NCBI RefSeq assembly: GCF_011516645.4
Contig: NZ_CP088284.1
Coordinates: 186,001 to 250,000, forward strand
Source of the DNA: Bradyrhizobium septentrionale
GTDB lineage: Bacteria > Pseudomonadota > Alphaproteobacteria > Rhizobiales > Xanthobacteraceae
Reading direction: 5' to 3'
Length of the DNA stretch: 64,000 bases
This document shows positions 27,133 through 39,480 of this stretch, in pieces. How positions within the stretch are numbered: the stretch's first letter is position 1; every line of letters begins with the position of its first letter. Position numbers and translations under genes: made by a program. The notes under the pieces were generated by a model. The model had not been told where the DNA came from. It searched no databases and saw only the letters and a list, made by a program, of their open reading frames with translations.

Positions 27133-27504
27133 GTCCCGTCGCGGGATTGGTTGGAATTGAAGGTGGCGTAGTCTCCGAGGTGATCAACCTCGAATCATCC
27201 GGCGTTGGAACGCCGGATCGGAGACCACGCCATAACCAGCAGTATCACGAAGACGCATTTCCCGCAGCGTGGAGGAGAGACGGCTCCCCAGCTTTTCGAC
27301 GATTGGTTCGATCCGATCGAAACTGCGGTGCGGGAACGAGCGCGGGAATTCATTGAAGAATTGATCCGCAGCGAGCTCGACTTGGCCCTTGCGCGCCCGC
27401 GCTACGAACGCAGCAAGCAGGCAGGCCGTGAGGAAACGCCTGGCATTGCGGGTCATCGGCACGGCAGCCGGCTGCGGTCGCTGACCGGCAGCTCGGGCCG
27501 ATTG
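27133..27504. repeat. Inverted repeat, right arm with IS256 transposase 5' end
   Basis: The reverse complement of the left arm 24868-25240. On the plus strand from 27205 it encodes the first 100 codons of the same transposase (MERRIGDHAITSSITKTHFP to SLTGSSGRL). It then runs directly into an IS1380-family fragment at 27505, so only a stub of this IS copy survives. Confidence 0.85.
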
Positions 27505-27647
27505 TCGGCCAAGCCGAGACGCCGCTCGGCCATCGCCAGAAGCATCACGCCCCCGTTCGAGGTCAGCCGACCGCCATCGAAGGCAGCTGTGACTTTCTTG
27601 GCGTGAACGGCTGGAAACGAGAAGGGCGGAATCGTATCATCGGTCAT
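27505..27647 (-). pseudogene. IS1380-family transposase N-terminal fragment
   Basis: About 48 codons from the ATG at 27647: FSFPAVHAKKVTAAFDGGRL and the SNGGVMLLAMAERRLGLAD motif are the characteristic opening of IS1380 transposases. It is cut at 27505 by the IS256 arm. A plus-strand internal fragment of an IS1380-type transposase at 28985-29158 may come from the same family. Confidence 0.7.
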
Positions 27648-27719
27648 GGCGGGCGTGGTGTTCGCGGCTGAAGGTGATGGGGTTGGCTTTGCAACCGAAT
27701 CCTACGCCGCATCAGCGCC

Positions 27720-28763
27720 TTACACCACGCTCGCCAGCCTCTCAGGCGCCCTCTGACGAATAAGACGGGCTAAGTTGTCGCTGATGGCTGGAGACCCCCG
27801 TAGCGAGTTGTACTTCCAAAGCAGCTTCAACTGGACGCCCACCGAGTGGAACTTTCTGACGCGCCTGTACCTCTGGGCATCGTCCCGCAGCGACTGGTCG
27901 TCGAGGCGGCCTGCTATCGCGCTTTTGGCATGCGACTGGAGCCACACACTGAACCCGCGAAGAATGCTACCGGATCTGCTGACACCGCGCGACGTTTCGA
28001 AACCCTGCCATGGATATCCTCTCGCAATCCGCTCCGGCCGCCTCGACTGCCCTCTGGATGAGAGCCGCATCTTCGGGATAGGCAACCAGCCGTGGACCCA
28101 TGGTTTCCGGCGCTCTGGCGCTCAACAGGAAGTTCCGAAGATGAGCCAGCGCATTCATGACTTTTCTGCCACCACCTTTCAAACTGTAAAGCTCGGCATC
28201 TTCGTCCAGCGAGCGGTCGTGAGGCCGAACAATAATGCCCGGCTTGTTTCGTCGTAGAGCCAGCAAGAGAAGCTGCGAATAGTGGTCGCAATGGACGTGG
28301 CGGTCCGCGGCTTGAGTCGACCTGCGACAGGCACGCCCGCAGTCGCAGACACCTTGAAGTCATTGAGGCGTTCCTTGTCGTCGGTATGGGTGCAGCATGG
28401 GAGCCTGCGGCGGGTCACCGCTGTTCTCACCAGTGCAGTTAAAAGTGCTCGGACGTCGTGTTCGCTGTCAGCGCCAGATCTGACATCTGGGTCGCGCGCG
28501 GACGGCCCAAGCGGTGATCGATGACCCGACCGGGGCTCGTTACCGAAACGCGCCTCATGTCTTTCGCGGCTTGGCGCACCACGATCCACGCCAACTGAAG
28601 ACGCCCCCAAATCCTGCGGTTCAGAGCGCATCCGCTCCCGGACCGGCCTGATGCCTCGGTGAGCCTCGACCGCCGAAGAACCCGCTTCAACAAGGGGCTC
28701 GTCCTTGCGCTCAGTCCCATCAACTCCGGATTGGGAGGTCTTTGATTGTCCAGGACTCGCCAT
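27720..28763 (-). pseudogene. Decayed repeat-containing effector (Bel2-5/NopD-type repeats?)
   Basis: Read in shifting frames on the minus strand, this region has an N-terminus MASPGQSKTSQSGVDGTERK and then at least two copies of a unit about 105 residues long. Copy one (about 28280-27990) has RSFSCWLYDET and, after a frame change, NKPGI-RPHDRSLDEDAELY. Copy two (about 27965-27720) has RGFSVWLQSHAKSAIAGRLD followed by DQSLRDDAQRY. The shared pattern is FSxWL, KxxI, DxSLxxDAxxY. From memory it resembles the central repeats of rhizobial ULP effectors such as Bel2-5/NopD. The C-terminal protease domain is absent. Frameshifts make it non-functional. The family assignment is tentative. Confidence 0.42.
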
Positions 28764-28984
28764 CGCTCATCATTTGCTCCGATTTACGCGAGAAGACACT
28801 TGAGCCATCATCCAATACGGGCTGCATCTCAAGTCGGAAGTGCGCTTAAGGTCGCGCCCGACATGAGATATTCCAACAACGATCTGTCGACGTGCCGGGT
28901 TGAAACTCCTCGCCTCATCTTCTTTCGAAGTTTCGCGAGGCCAGCGTGCGCGGCGCGGTTTGCCTGAGCCCAAGGCTCCTTGAG
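28764..28984. other. No gene seen; upstream region of the decayed effector
   Basis: Short overlapping frames only. If the minus-strand effector remnant once had a TtsI-dependent promoter it would lie here; a string near 28921-28940 only weakly resembles a tts box. Confidence 0.35.
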
Positions 28985-29158
28985 TGTGTCGAGGTGCGTG
29001 CCGATCTGCGCCGCCTGATACGGCATATCCGGACGCGGTGGCACAACACGCGAATTACGTTCCGTGGCGACGGGCGCTATGCCCGGCCGGAGGCCATGGC
29101 GTGGTGCGAGACCAACGGCATCGACTACATCTTCGGTCTGTCCGGCACTGCTCGGCGG
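28985..29158 (+). pseudogene. IS1380-family transposase internal fragment
   Basis: About 58 codons reading RADLRRLIRHIRTRWHNTRI, FRGDGRYARPEAMAWCETNG and IDYIFGLSG. These are the central catalytic region of IS1380 transposases, including the aspartate in FRGD. It is cut on the right by the IS21 element that starts near 29160. Confidence 0.7.
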
Positions 29159-29170
29159 CGATCAGGGTGA

Positions 29171-30610
<1,440 letters not shown>

Positions 30611-30667
30611 TGAGTGGATTTTCTGCCTGACAGCGGCGAGGATTCTTGCCGCGAATCAGGAGCGAAG

Positions 30668-30973
30668 ATGACGAAGAAGAGCCGCCGGATGCATTCTCCG
30701 GCATTCAAGGCGAAGGTTGCTTTGGCTGCGGTCAAAGGCGACAAGACGCTGGCGGAGCTGGCGCAACTGTTTGATGTTCATCCGAACCAGATCACGATCT
30801 GGAAAAACCAGCTCCTGGAAGGCGCCGCCGGCGTGTTTGGGCATGACAAGGCGTCGGCCGAGACGCCGGTCGATTTGAAGGCGTTACATGCCAAGATCGG
30901 CGAGCTGGCGTTGGAAAACGATTTTTTGTCCGGCGCGCTCACCAAGGCGGGCCTGCTGAGCGCAAAGCGATGA
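30668..30973 (+). CDS. IS3-family OrfA
   Basis: 101 aa from the ATG at 30668; an upstream in-frame extension lacks family sequence. It has the N-terminal helix-turn-helix (HSPAFKAKVALAAVKGDKTL, LAQLFDVHPNQITIWK) and a C-terminal leucine-zipper-like helix. Its stop overlaps the orfB start. In this IS3 subgroup OrfA binds the ends and is fused to OrfB by frameshifting. Confidence 0.85.
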   Translation: MTKKSRRMHSPAFKAKVALAAVKGDKTLAELAQLFDVHPNQITIWKNQLLEGAAGVFGHDKASAETPVDLKALHAKIGELALENDFLSGALTKAGLLSAKR

Positions 30974-31797
30974 TCGACCGCGGTCATGATCTTTCTATCG
31001 TGCGCCAGGCGAAGGTCCTGAAGCTGGCTCGCAGCACGGTCTACTATGAACCTCGGCCAGTTTCGGCCGAGGACCTTGCCTTGATGCGTCGGCTCGATGA
31101 GCTGCATCTCGATTATCCCTTCGCGGGAGCGCGTATGCAGCGATCGTTGCTGCGGCGGGAGGGCGTATACGCCGGTCGCCGCCACATCGCGACGCTGATG
31201 AAGCGCATGGGGATCGAGGCGGTCTATCGTCGCCCGAACACGAGTAAGCCGGCACCGGGTCACAAGATCTACCCGTACCTGTTGCGCGGATTGAAGATCG
31301 AGCGGCCCGACCAGGCGTGGGCAATGGACATCACCTACATTCCGATGCGGCGTGGCTTCGTCTATCTCGCGGCGGTCGTCGATGTGTTCAGCCGACGGGT
31401 CCTGGCCCATCGCGTCTCGATCACAATGGAGGCGGCCTTCTGCGTCGAAGCGGTCCAGGAGGCGTTGGCGAAGCACGGCAGGCCCGAGATTTTCAACACG
31501 GACCAGGGCAGCCAGTTCACCAGCCTCGAGTTCACCGATGTGCTGCTGGACGCGAAGATCGCCATCAGCATGGACGGCAAGGGCGCCTGGCGCGACAACG
31601 TGTTTGTCGAGCGGCTCTGGCGCACGGTCAAATACGAAGAAGTTTATCTCCGCGCCTACGACAGCGTGTCCGAGGCGCGAGCGTCAATTGCCAAGTATCT
31701 GGCCTTCTACAATCAGGGACGCCCTCACTCGAGCCTTGACGGGCGCACGCCCGACGAGGCTTACTTCGGCACGCAAGCTATGGTGATGGCCGCATGA
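30970..31797 (+). CDS. IS3-family OrfB transposase
   Basis: 275 aa, overlapping orfA by 4 bp (ATGA). The integrase-type catalytic triad is complete: AMDITYIP (Asp), FNTDQGSQFTS (Asp) and RDNVFVERLWRTVKYEEVYL (Glu). The N-terminal HTH_21 region (YPFAGARMQRSLLRREGVYA) is also present. No frame defects, so this copy is likely active and recent. Confidence 0.88.
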   Translation: MIDRGHDLSIVRQAKVLKLARSTVYYEPRPVSAEDLALMRRLDELHLDYPFAGARMQRSLLRREGVYAGRRHIATLMKRMGIEAVYRRPNTSKPAPGHKIYPYLLRGLKIERPDQAWAMDITYIPMRRGFVYLAAVVDVFSRRVLAHRVSITMEAAFCVEAVQEALAKHGRPEIFNTDQGSQFTSLEFTDVLLDAKIAISMDGKGAWRDNVFVERLWRTVKYEEVYLRAYDSVSEARASIAKYLAFYNQGRPHSSLDGRTPDEAYFGTQAMVMAA

Positions 31798-31884
31798 CCG
31801 TCGCCGACGATTTTGTCGTCGCTCTGGTCGGGCTACGCCCTCCCGACGCAACGACAAAATCGTAAGGCCCCGCGTTCAGCATAA

Positions 31885-33071
<1,187 letters not shown>

Positions 33072-33263
33072 TTGTCGCGCAGCGTCAATCAAGGCTTGCC
33101 AAACCCGCGGCCAGCGTCAATGATCCGCCCACTCGGCTGCCTTGTCTCATCTTGATTGACGCGCCACTCTCATCCTGATTGATGTGGTGGAACGGCCCGC
33201 TCCGACAGCATCATCGTGCTAAAACGTGGTCGTTGTTCGAACGCCACAAGGAGGGACCGTTCC

Positions 33264-33513
33264 ATGAAGCAGGTTAGCACCATCGGGTTGGATTTGGCGA
33301 AGCACATTTTTCAAGTTCACGGCGCGGGTGCCGATGGCTCGCCGGTGTTCAACCGGAGACTACGGCGCAGCGAGGTCCTGCATTTCTTCTCGAAGCAGCC
33401 GGCCTGCCTTGTCGGAATAGAAGCCTGTGGCAGCGCTCACTATTGGGCACGCGAGATTGCAACTCTCGGCCATGAAGTGCGGCTGATCCCACCAGCTTAC
33501 GTCAAGCCGTTTG
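33264..33513 (+). CDS. IS110-family transposase, exon 1 before a group II intron
   Basis: From the ATG at 33264 with AAGGAGG about 9 bp upstream: STIGLDLAKHIFQVHGAGAD, then VGIEACGSAHYWAREIATLG, the first half of the DEDD domain. The coding sequence stops being IS110-like after PPAYVKPF. The following GTGCG begins a group II intron. Joining 33513 to 35432 gives one uninterrupted frame of 347 codons (KPFVKRGKTDAADAEAISEA). RNA splicing would therefore restore the transposase. Confidence 0.82.
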
Positions 33514-33919
33514 GTGCGCCCCGACGGCGCGCATTACCAGTGGAGGAAGGATCCACCCAGAGAATTGTCGATTGATCTGGTAGCTGACGAGCGGTTTGGA
33601 CGAGCAATCGGACGGATCGAAGCCTCGTGACAAAGGTCGCTTTTGGCGGCCGAGCAATCCAGCGGGCCGTAACGTGAGTGAAGCCTGAGCACGCCTCGAA
33701 AGTTACGATGTGAATGCCGACCCGATCGTATGGCGGGGAAGGCCGCGCTGACAGGGAAGCAATCGACGCATGCACCTGTCCGGTTCACCGGGGTAATGGG
33801 CACGGCACGCCGGAAAGGTAGTGCGGGTAATCGGGGGAGACCCGTCTTGGTCGAAGGTCGCGCCTTCAGCATCGAGTAGTCGATGGACCGGACGGGAGTC
33901 GGACAGGGTCGTAGTACTG

Positions 33920-35320
33920 ATGAAACCGGGTAATTCCGGCGGAGGAAAGGACCCTGACTTCAGGTGCGCTTTTGAAGATGGCGAGGGAATGGGTCGATTG
34001 GCGATGAGCCTACAAACGCCCGATAAGATCAGGAGCCTTCAGAGAAAGCTTTATTGCAAGGCGAAGGCGGAGCCTGCCTTCCGTTTCTATGTGCTGTACG
34101 ACAAGATCTGCCGCGAGGACATTCTGAGCCATGCCTACAAGCTGGCCCGCGCCAACGCGGGTGCGCCAGGAGTGGACGGAACAACTTTCGAGCAAATCGA
34201 CGCGTCGGGACTCGAAGCATGGTTGGCCGGCCTGCGCGATGAACTCGTCACGAAGACTTACCGGCCCGATCCGGTGCGGCGGGTGATGATCCCGAAGCCC
34301 GGCGGCGGCGAACGTCCACTCGGTATCCCAACAATCCGGGACCGGGTCGTCCAAGCTGCCGCAAAGATCGTGCTGGAACCGATCTTCGAGGCGGATTTTG
34401 AGGACGGTGCTTATGGATATCGCCCGCGTCGTAACGCGGTCGATGCAGTCAAGGAAGTGCACCGGCTTGTGTGCCGGGGCTACACGGACGTTGTTGACGC
34501 CGATCTGTCGAAATACTTCGACACGATCCCGCATTCGGACCTCCTCAAATCGGTGGCCCGACGCATCGTTGACCGGAATGTGCTGCGGCTGATTAAGTTA
34601 TGGCTGCGAGTACCGGTCGAGGAGCGGGATAGCGACGGGAAACGGTGCATGAGCGGCGGTAAGAGCAACAAGCGTGGCACGCCACAGGGCGGTGTCATCA
34701 GTCCGCTGCTCTCCGTCATCTACATGAACCGGTTCCTGAAGCATTGGCGTCTCAGCGGTCGGCGTGAAGCATTCCATGCCCAGGTTATCTCCTATGCCGA
34801 CGACTTCGTCATTCTCAGCCGCGGCCACGCGGAGGAAGCATTGACGTGGACGAAAGCGGTGATGACCAAGCTTGGGTTGACGCTCAACGAGACTAAAACC
34901 TCGGTGAAGAATGCCCGATTGGAAAGCTTTGACTTCCTTGGGTACACGCTCGGACCCCGCCGCTTCCGCAATGGGGGACGGTGGTATCTTGGCGCGGCTC
35001 CGTCCAAGAAAAGCGTGCTGCGGATCAAGAGGAAGGTCAGCGTACTGCTGACGCCGGGCAACAAGGGCGCTTGGCCCGAAGTACAAGCACGACTGAACCG
35101 CCTTCTGCGCGGCTGGTCCGCTTACTTCAGCTATGGCTCTCTTGCTACGGCTCATCAGGCCGTTGATCGACACGTCTTCGACCGCGTGCTCGCCTTTCTG
35201 CGCAGACGACATAAGACGCCAGGACGTGGCGTCAGACGGTTCTCTGATCGGATCCATGGGAACCCTGGCGTACTTGTGCTGAACCGCGTGCGCAAAGTGT
35301 CGCCGACGTGCGCCTTGTGA
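33920..35320 (+). CDS. ltrA: Group II intron reverse transcriptase/maturase
   Basis: About 466 aa from the ATG at 33920 (MKPGNSGGGKDPDF); the frame is open further upstream. RT domains run from ARANAGAPGVDGTTFEQI through IPTIRDRVVQAAAKIVLEPI and GYRPRRNAVDAVKEVHRL to the catalytic AQVISYADDFVILSRG. After these comes the maturase X domain (LRGWSAYFSYG). There is no clear HNH endonuclease at the C-terminus, so it probably belongs to the endonuclease-less classes. All RT motifs are intact, so the intron may be active for splicing and retrohoming. Confidence 0.88.
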   Translation: MKPGNSGGGKDPDFRCAFEDGEGMGRLAMSLQTPDKIRSLQRKLYCKAKAEPAFRFYVLYDKICREDILSHAYKLARANAGAPGVDGTTFEQIDASGLEAWLAGLRDELVTKTYRPDPVRRVMIPKPGGGERPLGIPTIRDRVVQAAAKIVLEPIFEADFEDGAYGYRPRRNAVDAVKEVHRLVCRGYTDVVDADLSKYFDTIPHSDLLKSVARRIVDRNVLRLIKLWLRVPVEERDSDGKRCMSGGKSNKRGTPQGGVISPLLSVIYMNRFLKHWRLSGRREAFHAQVISYADDFVILSRGHAEEALTWTKAVMTKLGLTLNETKTSVKNARLESFDFLGYTLGPRRFRNGGRWYLGAAPSKKSVLRIKRKVSVLLTPGNKGAWPEVQARLNRLLRGWSAYFSYGSLATAHQAVDRHVFDRVLAFLRRRHKTPGRGVRRFSDRIHGNPGVLVLNRVRKVSPTCAL

Positions 35321-35332
35321 CAAAACCTGTCG

Positions 35333-35368
35333 GAAAGCCGGATGCGGGAAAACTGCACGTCCGGTTTG
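35333..35368 (+). ncRNA. Group II intron domain V hairpin
   Basis: The stem-loop AGCCGGATGCGGG, AAAA loop region, then CTGCACGTCCGGTT carries the catalytic AGC triad and the two-base bulge arrangement expected of domain V. It lies about 60 nt before the 3' splice site. Confidence 0.8.
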
Positions 35369-35431
35369 ATGAGCGGGGAGAGGAAACGGAACGCGCAACA
35401 AGCGCATCACCGCGCCTCTCCTCGACTCTAC

Positions 35432-36225
35432 TGAAGCGTGGAAAAACGGATGCGGCGGATGCCGAGGCCATCAGCGAAGCCGTGACTCGCAAGACCATGC
35501 GCTTCGTTCCGATCAAAACGGCCGAGCAACAAGCCGGAACGATGGTCCTGAAGAGTCGCGCACTTCTGGTGAAACAGCAAACGCAGACGATCAACGCCCT
35601 GCGCTCGCATCTGGCTGAGTTGGGCATCATTGCCGCCGCCGGCCGGACAAAGGTCGAGGCGTTGGTTGCAATCGTACGGGATGTAGCAGATATCCGCTTG
35701 CCTGCGGCAGCGCGCTTCGCGCTGACGGCAGTTGCCGATCAGATCGAGGCTCAGGCGGACCAGATTGACAAGCTCGAGCGAGCCATTGTTGCTGCGGCAA
35801 GGACCGACAAGGACATGCGCCGACTGACTACCATCCCCGGCATTGGAGCCATTACAGCGGCGACCATCAAGGCGCTGGTGCCAGATCCCGGCGGCTTCAA
35901 ATCCGCTCGTCACTTTGCTGCCTGGCTGGGACTGACGCCGCGACAGCATTCGAGTGGGGGCAAGGAGCGGATGGGGCGAATCTCGAAGATGGGAAACCCC
36001 GAACTTCGGAGCCTCCTCGTTCTTGGGGCGACATCCGTCCTGCGAATTGCCCGGAAGGCTGATCGGGCGCCGCCATGGTTGAAGTCGCTGCTCGCCAGAC
36101 GTCCGTACAAGGTGGCAGCGGTCGCACTGGCCAACAAGACAGCGCGAATTGCCTGGGCGCTCTTGAACAGGGGTGGGATTTATCGGCATCCGGAGACGCT
36201 AGCGACGACTACGCCTGCCGCTTGA
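35432..36225 (+). CDS. IS110-family transposase, exon 2 after the intron
   Basis: It continues the exon 1 frame: KRGKTDAADAEAISEAVTRK completes the DEDD domain, then comes a coiled linker. The C-terminal transposase_20 domain follows (LTTIPGIGAITAATIKALVP and FAAWLGLTPRQHSSGGKERM with the catalytic serine). The end KVAAVALANKTARIAWALL is full length. No frameshift is seen. Function depends on intron splicing. Confidence 0.82.
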
Positions 36226-37127
36226 TGAATACAGCAGTTGTCAAAGAGATCTGACCGGCGCGGGCCGGCAGAGGGCAAGGAGCAATAACAGGCGATGAAC
36301 CCACGGGACGAAATCCCGACACGAGTGAGGCTGGCGCGACAATGCGCTTCAAGCGCGTCTGATTGATTTAGCCCCTTGTGTCGCGGACTTCATCGAGGCC
36401 AGCGGTCATGCGCCGCGCTTTACAGGCCGTATACATGACCGCACCGCTCCCATGTGTGAAGTCGACTGAGAAAGCTCTTGCGCCCGCGGGCCGTTCCATA
36501 CATGTCGCGCTATAGACAAAATACTGCTTCTCAATTCCCAAAGTCCGGGAATTGGCCACTGCCGAGTTCGCGACGCTGCGTCTTCGGCTCTTGAAACTCG
36601 CTGTCCGTGTCGTCGAGACCACGAGCCGCATTCGCCTTGCGTTTGCCGCGGCATGTCCCGAAGCCGACCTGATCCGCGGCTTGCCAGGCGCGCTGCTGCC
36701 GCTCGGTCCTTGAGCGGCGGGGCGTCCGCGCCCCGTTCGCCCAACCTACACCTCAAGCGCGTTGCAAAGTACGGGTCGGTCAGGCGGTGAAAAGCCGAAG
36801 GCAATCCCGCGCGCCTCGTCAGAGCAGATGCGCGGCCACATCAATCGGACTAAAAAAACGCACTCTCACGAATAGGACGGGCTATTAGGGCTCAGTTGAT
36901 GTGGATCCTTCGGTGGAACGCTCATCATCAGCGTGCCAGCAAGGTTTTGCCAACCATTCACGCTTTCCACTCTGGCCGCTAACGGATCGAAAATAATTCT
37001 GCCGCAAGTTCGCACACGTGAAAGACATGGGGGATCCACACATGACCGGGCTGGCCGTTGAAGAAAATGTGCGCCGCTATCGTGCGATAGCTTCGCTATG
37101 CCGTCAGGCCGCGGCATTTCGGCCCCT
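36226..37127. other. Gap after IS110: no supported gene
   Basis: The first 150 bp are the right end of the IS110 element. A minus-strand frame of 87 aa at 36368-36631 has fairly normal composition (FVYSATCMERPAGARAFSVD), but no family or ribosome binding site supports it. The remaining frames are noise. A string at 36863-36886 resembles one at 27751-27774, near the outer end of the IS1380 fragment, so an IS1380 end may be present. Confidence 0.4.
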
Positions 37128-37179
37128 TCAGCGGTGTTCATTGCTCGCCCAGGCTAATGAGTGGATCCGATCGGAGAAC

Positions 37180-37361
37180 TTGCCGAATTTCTGCCCCCAC
37201 TGGCGCACGGTTTCATAGGTCACGCCAATGCCACGCGCCGCCAGCATTTCCTCGACCATGCGCACGCTTAAGGGAAACCGGAAATTCAACCAAACGGCAT
37301 AGCTGATCACTTCCGGTGGGAAGCGATGGCGGAGATAAAGAGGGTCCCGGGCGGTCGGCAT
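37180..37361 (-). pseudogene. IS6-family transposase N-terminal fragment
   Basis: About 60 codons: LYLRHRFPPEVISYAVWLNF, RFPLSVRMVEEMLAARGIGV and TYETVRQWGQKFG, the N-terminal region of IS6/IS26-type transposases. The catalytic domain is missing. It lies just downstream (3') of the LRR-NEL-ULP effector gene. Confidence 0.68.
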
Positions 37362-37555
37362 GCCGGTCGTCTACCCCATCGGCCGCTCCAATTCGTTAAC
37401 TTGACGGTGCCCTCGAACAAGCCCCATGGCTGCAAAATCGCGCATAGCCTCCCGCGCCTTCGTTCAATCCGGCTTCAGCGACGTCGCGTCATGAGCGCCT
37501 GCCGCGCCCTCGCGTGACGCGATTTCACAGCCCCCAGATTCGACCTTAAGGCGCG

Positions 37556-39480
37556 TCATCGATTCTGCGAGAGTCGCCGCTGGAGTGCCGGCCGATCGGC
37601 GACGAGACCGTCGAGGTGCAGCGGCTCGTGATCTGGCCGCTCTCCTTGCGCCAATCGTGCAGCCAGCCCCCGTGTGGCGTCCACCACAAAGACGCCGCAA
37701 TCATAATTGTTCCCCTGACGGGCCATGCGGACTGGTAGCAGGTTGACGCTCAGGATTGTTGCGAGCTCTGTTGCAGCCTCGCTGTTGAGCGGCCCGGCTG
37801 AGTCATAATGATAGGCGGCCCGGTGGCGGCGATCAACGAACATTAGCGACCAATGGTCGCCTTCTTGATCAGCACGACCATTGTTCACTGGCAGAAACAG
37901 GAAGTCGGCTGTATCGTTAGGCTGCTGGTCCACCCGGACGATCTCCTGGAGAAGTTCCTGCCTGACAGTCTCGTCCGCGGTTTCGCGCAGCAGCTGGACC
38001 TGCGCCGGTTCCACGAACCGCGCCTGGGCGGCCAGACCAGGATACTCCGCGCGCACGAGCGCGTAATCTGCGCTGATGTGGGCGTCGTCCACCCATTCCT
38101 CGGCGTCGAGGACCAGCGGACGCTGCGGTCTGATGGGCGCCCCGGAGACATTTCCATTCGATTGATCCGGCCTGGGAAGAATGTGCCGGTCCGACTGCAG
38201 CCCGGGCCTGAGGCCAGCGAGCACCTTGTCCCTTAGAGCCCCCCTGATCTCGCGTTCGATTTCCTTGCGGACCTCGACCCCCAATTCCCGCTCCGCATCG
38301 CCAAAGCCGGTCAGGTTCAGGGCGGCGAGCCTTTTCTTCAATCGGTCATCGAACTCGTCCCCCATTGCATCGATGAGCTGTTCGCTCATCGCTTCATGGG
38401 CTTCGGGTGCAATGCGGCTCACCACCGTGTCCCAAGGCTGCCAGTCCGTCGCCAAATAATCGGCAAACTCCGCCGTCTCCTTGTCACGCACAAGCGTCTC
38501 GGCGTTGTCAATGTCTTCGGCGGTGAGGTCAGAGACGTTGAAGTAGGCCATACCCGGGGCGATGTGCTCCAGCCCCAGCCGCTCGCGCAGCTGGACCTGA
38601 TAGCCAAGATAGACGTCGATCTCGTCGACACGGCGGGCGGAATTCTTGGTGCGGAGCCAGTGGGCCTTCTCGCGCGCGATCCCCTCCAGCGCGTCCAAGC
38701 GGAACATGACCCGGCCCAGTTCGATGAGGTCGCCGAGCCGATTGTCATAGACCCTGTTCTCGATGTCTGCGATTATGCGTGCGTTTTGCATGCCGTTCCA
38801 GGCCAAAGTTCTGCGATCCTGGCAGCTCTGGTTGGCATCGGAAGCCACCTCGAAATAGCGCGCGCGCAATTGCGGATTGTTCGCCGCCCTCCGCAGATCT
38901 TTGGCCACCGCCTGCCGGAATCCTTCATCGGCAGCGTTGACGTTTTCCGTCCGCAGCTTTTCGAGAAAGCCCGCGTATTCCTGGGCGCCCTCCTCTTCGG
39001 AAAAACCCTGCCAGAGGGCCACCGTCTCCGGCTCGCCGTCAAGCCAATCCGCGACCGCCTTAGCGAGAGTCCGCGCTGGACCTTGCGCCACTGCTACGTC
39101 CACTATGATTGACGGTCCTTGATAGTCCTCGGCATGTTGGGCTCTCCCAAGGTTAGTCTGTACCCGCTCGGACAGCGAATTCCTCATCAGGTTAACTAGG
39201 CGCAAACTCGGCTGCGTCAGCAGATTCTCGGGCACACTCGTCAGCCGGTTATCCTGAGCGTAGAGCCAGCAGAGCGCGGCAGGAAGGCGGTCGGGCAGGC
39301 TGGTCAGCTGGTTGCCCGAAACAATCAGACGCCAGAGCGTGTGTGGGAGGGCGGGAAGGCTGGTCAGCCGATTCATCCGGGCGTCGAGTTCATACAGACG
39401 GGGCGGAAGCTCAGGCAGGTGGCTCAGCTGATTGTTGCTGACGTTTATGCGCTGGAGCGAGAGCCACGCCGGCAGGCTAG
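37556..39480 (-). pseudogene. LRR-NEL-ULP chimeric effector, C-terminal part (split by IS1182)
   Basis: The frame is open from the CTAG at 39477-39480 to the stop at 37556. First come IpaH/NopM-type leucine-rich repeats (INVSNNQLSHLPELPPRLYE, LIVSGNQLTSLPDRLPAALC). Next, about 130 to 430 residues into this part, a NEL E3 ubiquitin ligase domain carries the catalytic SCQDRRTLAWNGMQ motif (Cys185 counted from the internal ATG at 39376). Last is a C48/ULP SUMO-protease-like domain with a complete triad: GDHWSLMFVDRR (His508), YHYDSAG (Asp525) and QGNNYDCGVFVVDATR (Gln554, Cys560). LRR-NEL proteins (NopM, IpaH) and ULP proteins (NopD, XopD) are known type III effectors; I know of no described fusion. 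The first repeats and N-terminus are at 40929-41280. Confidence 0.85.

Larger units (their letters stand above)
33514..35431 (+). ncRNA. Group II intron (1918 bp) inside an IS110 transposase gene
   Basis: The 5' end is GTGCG, the group II consensus. The 3' end is a pyrimidine-rich CGACTCTAC (AY at the end). Between them lie a maturase/reverse transcriptase gene, a domain V hairpin with the AGC triad (about 35333-35368) and a domain VI stem formed by gcggggagagg and cctctcctcg. Exact excision rejoins TTTG with TGAAGCG and restores the IS110 frame, which fixes both boundaries. Confidence 0.88.

Noticed and set aside
28921..28940. Possible tts box (TtsI site) upstream of the decayed effector
   Set aside because: Only the CTTTCGA core fits; the GTCAG half and the C-run are missing.
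36368..36631. 87-aa minus-strand frame with normal-looking composition
   Set aside because: No ribosome binding site, no neighbours in register and no family; mentioned only in the gap note.
36863..36886. 24-bp stretch similar to 27751-27774 (gacgaataagacgggct type)
   Set aside because: Probably a shared IS1380 end; too short and imperfect to annotate as a separate repeat family.
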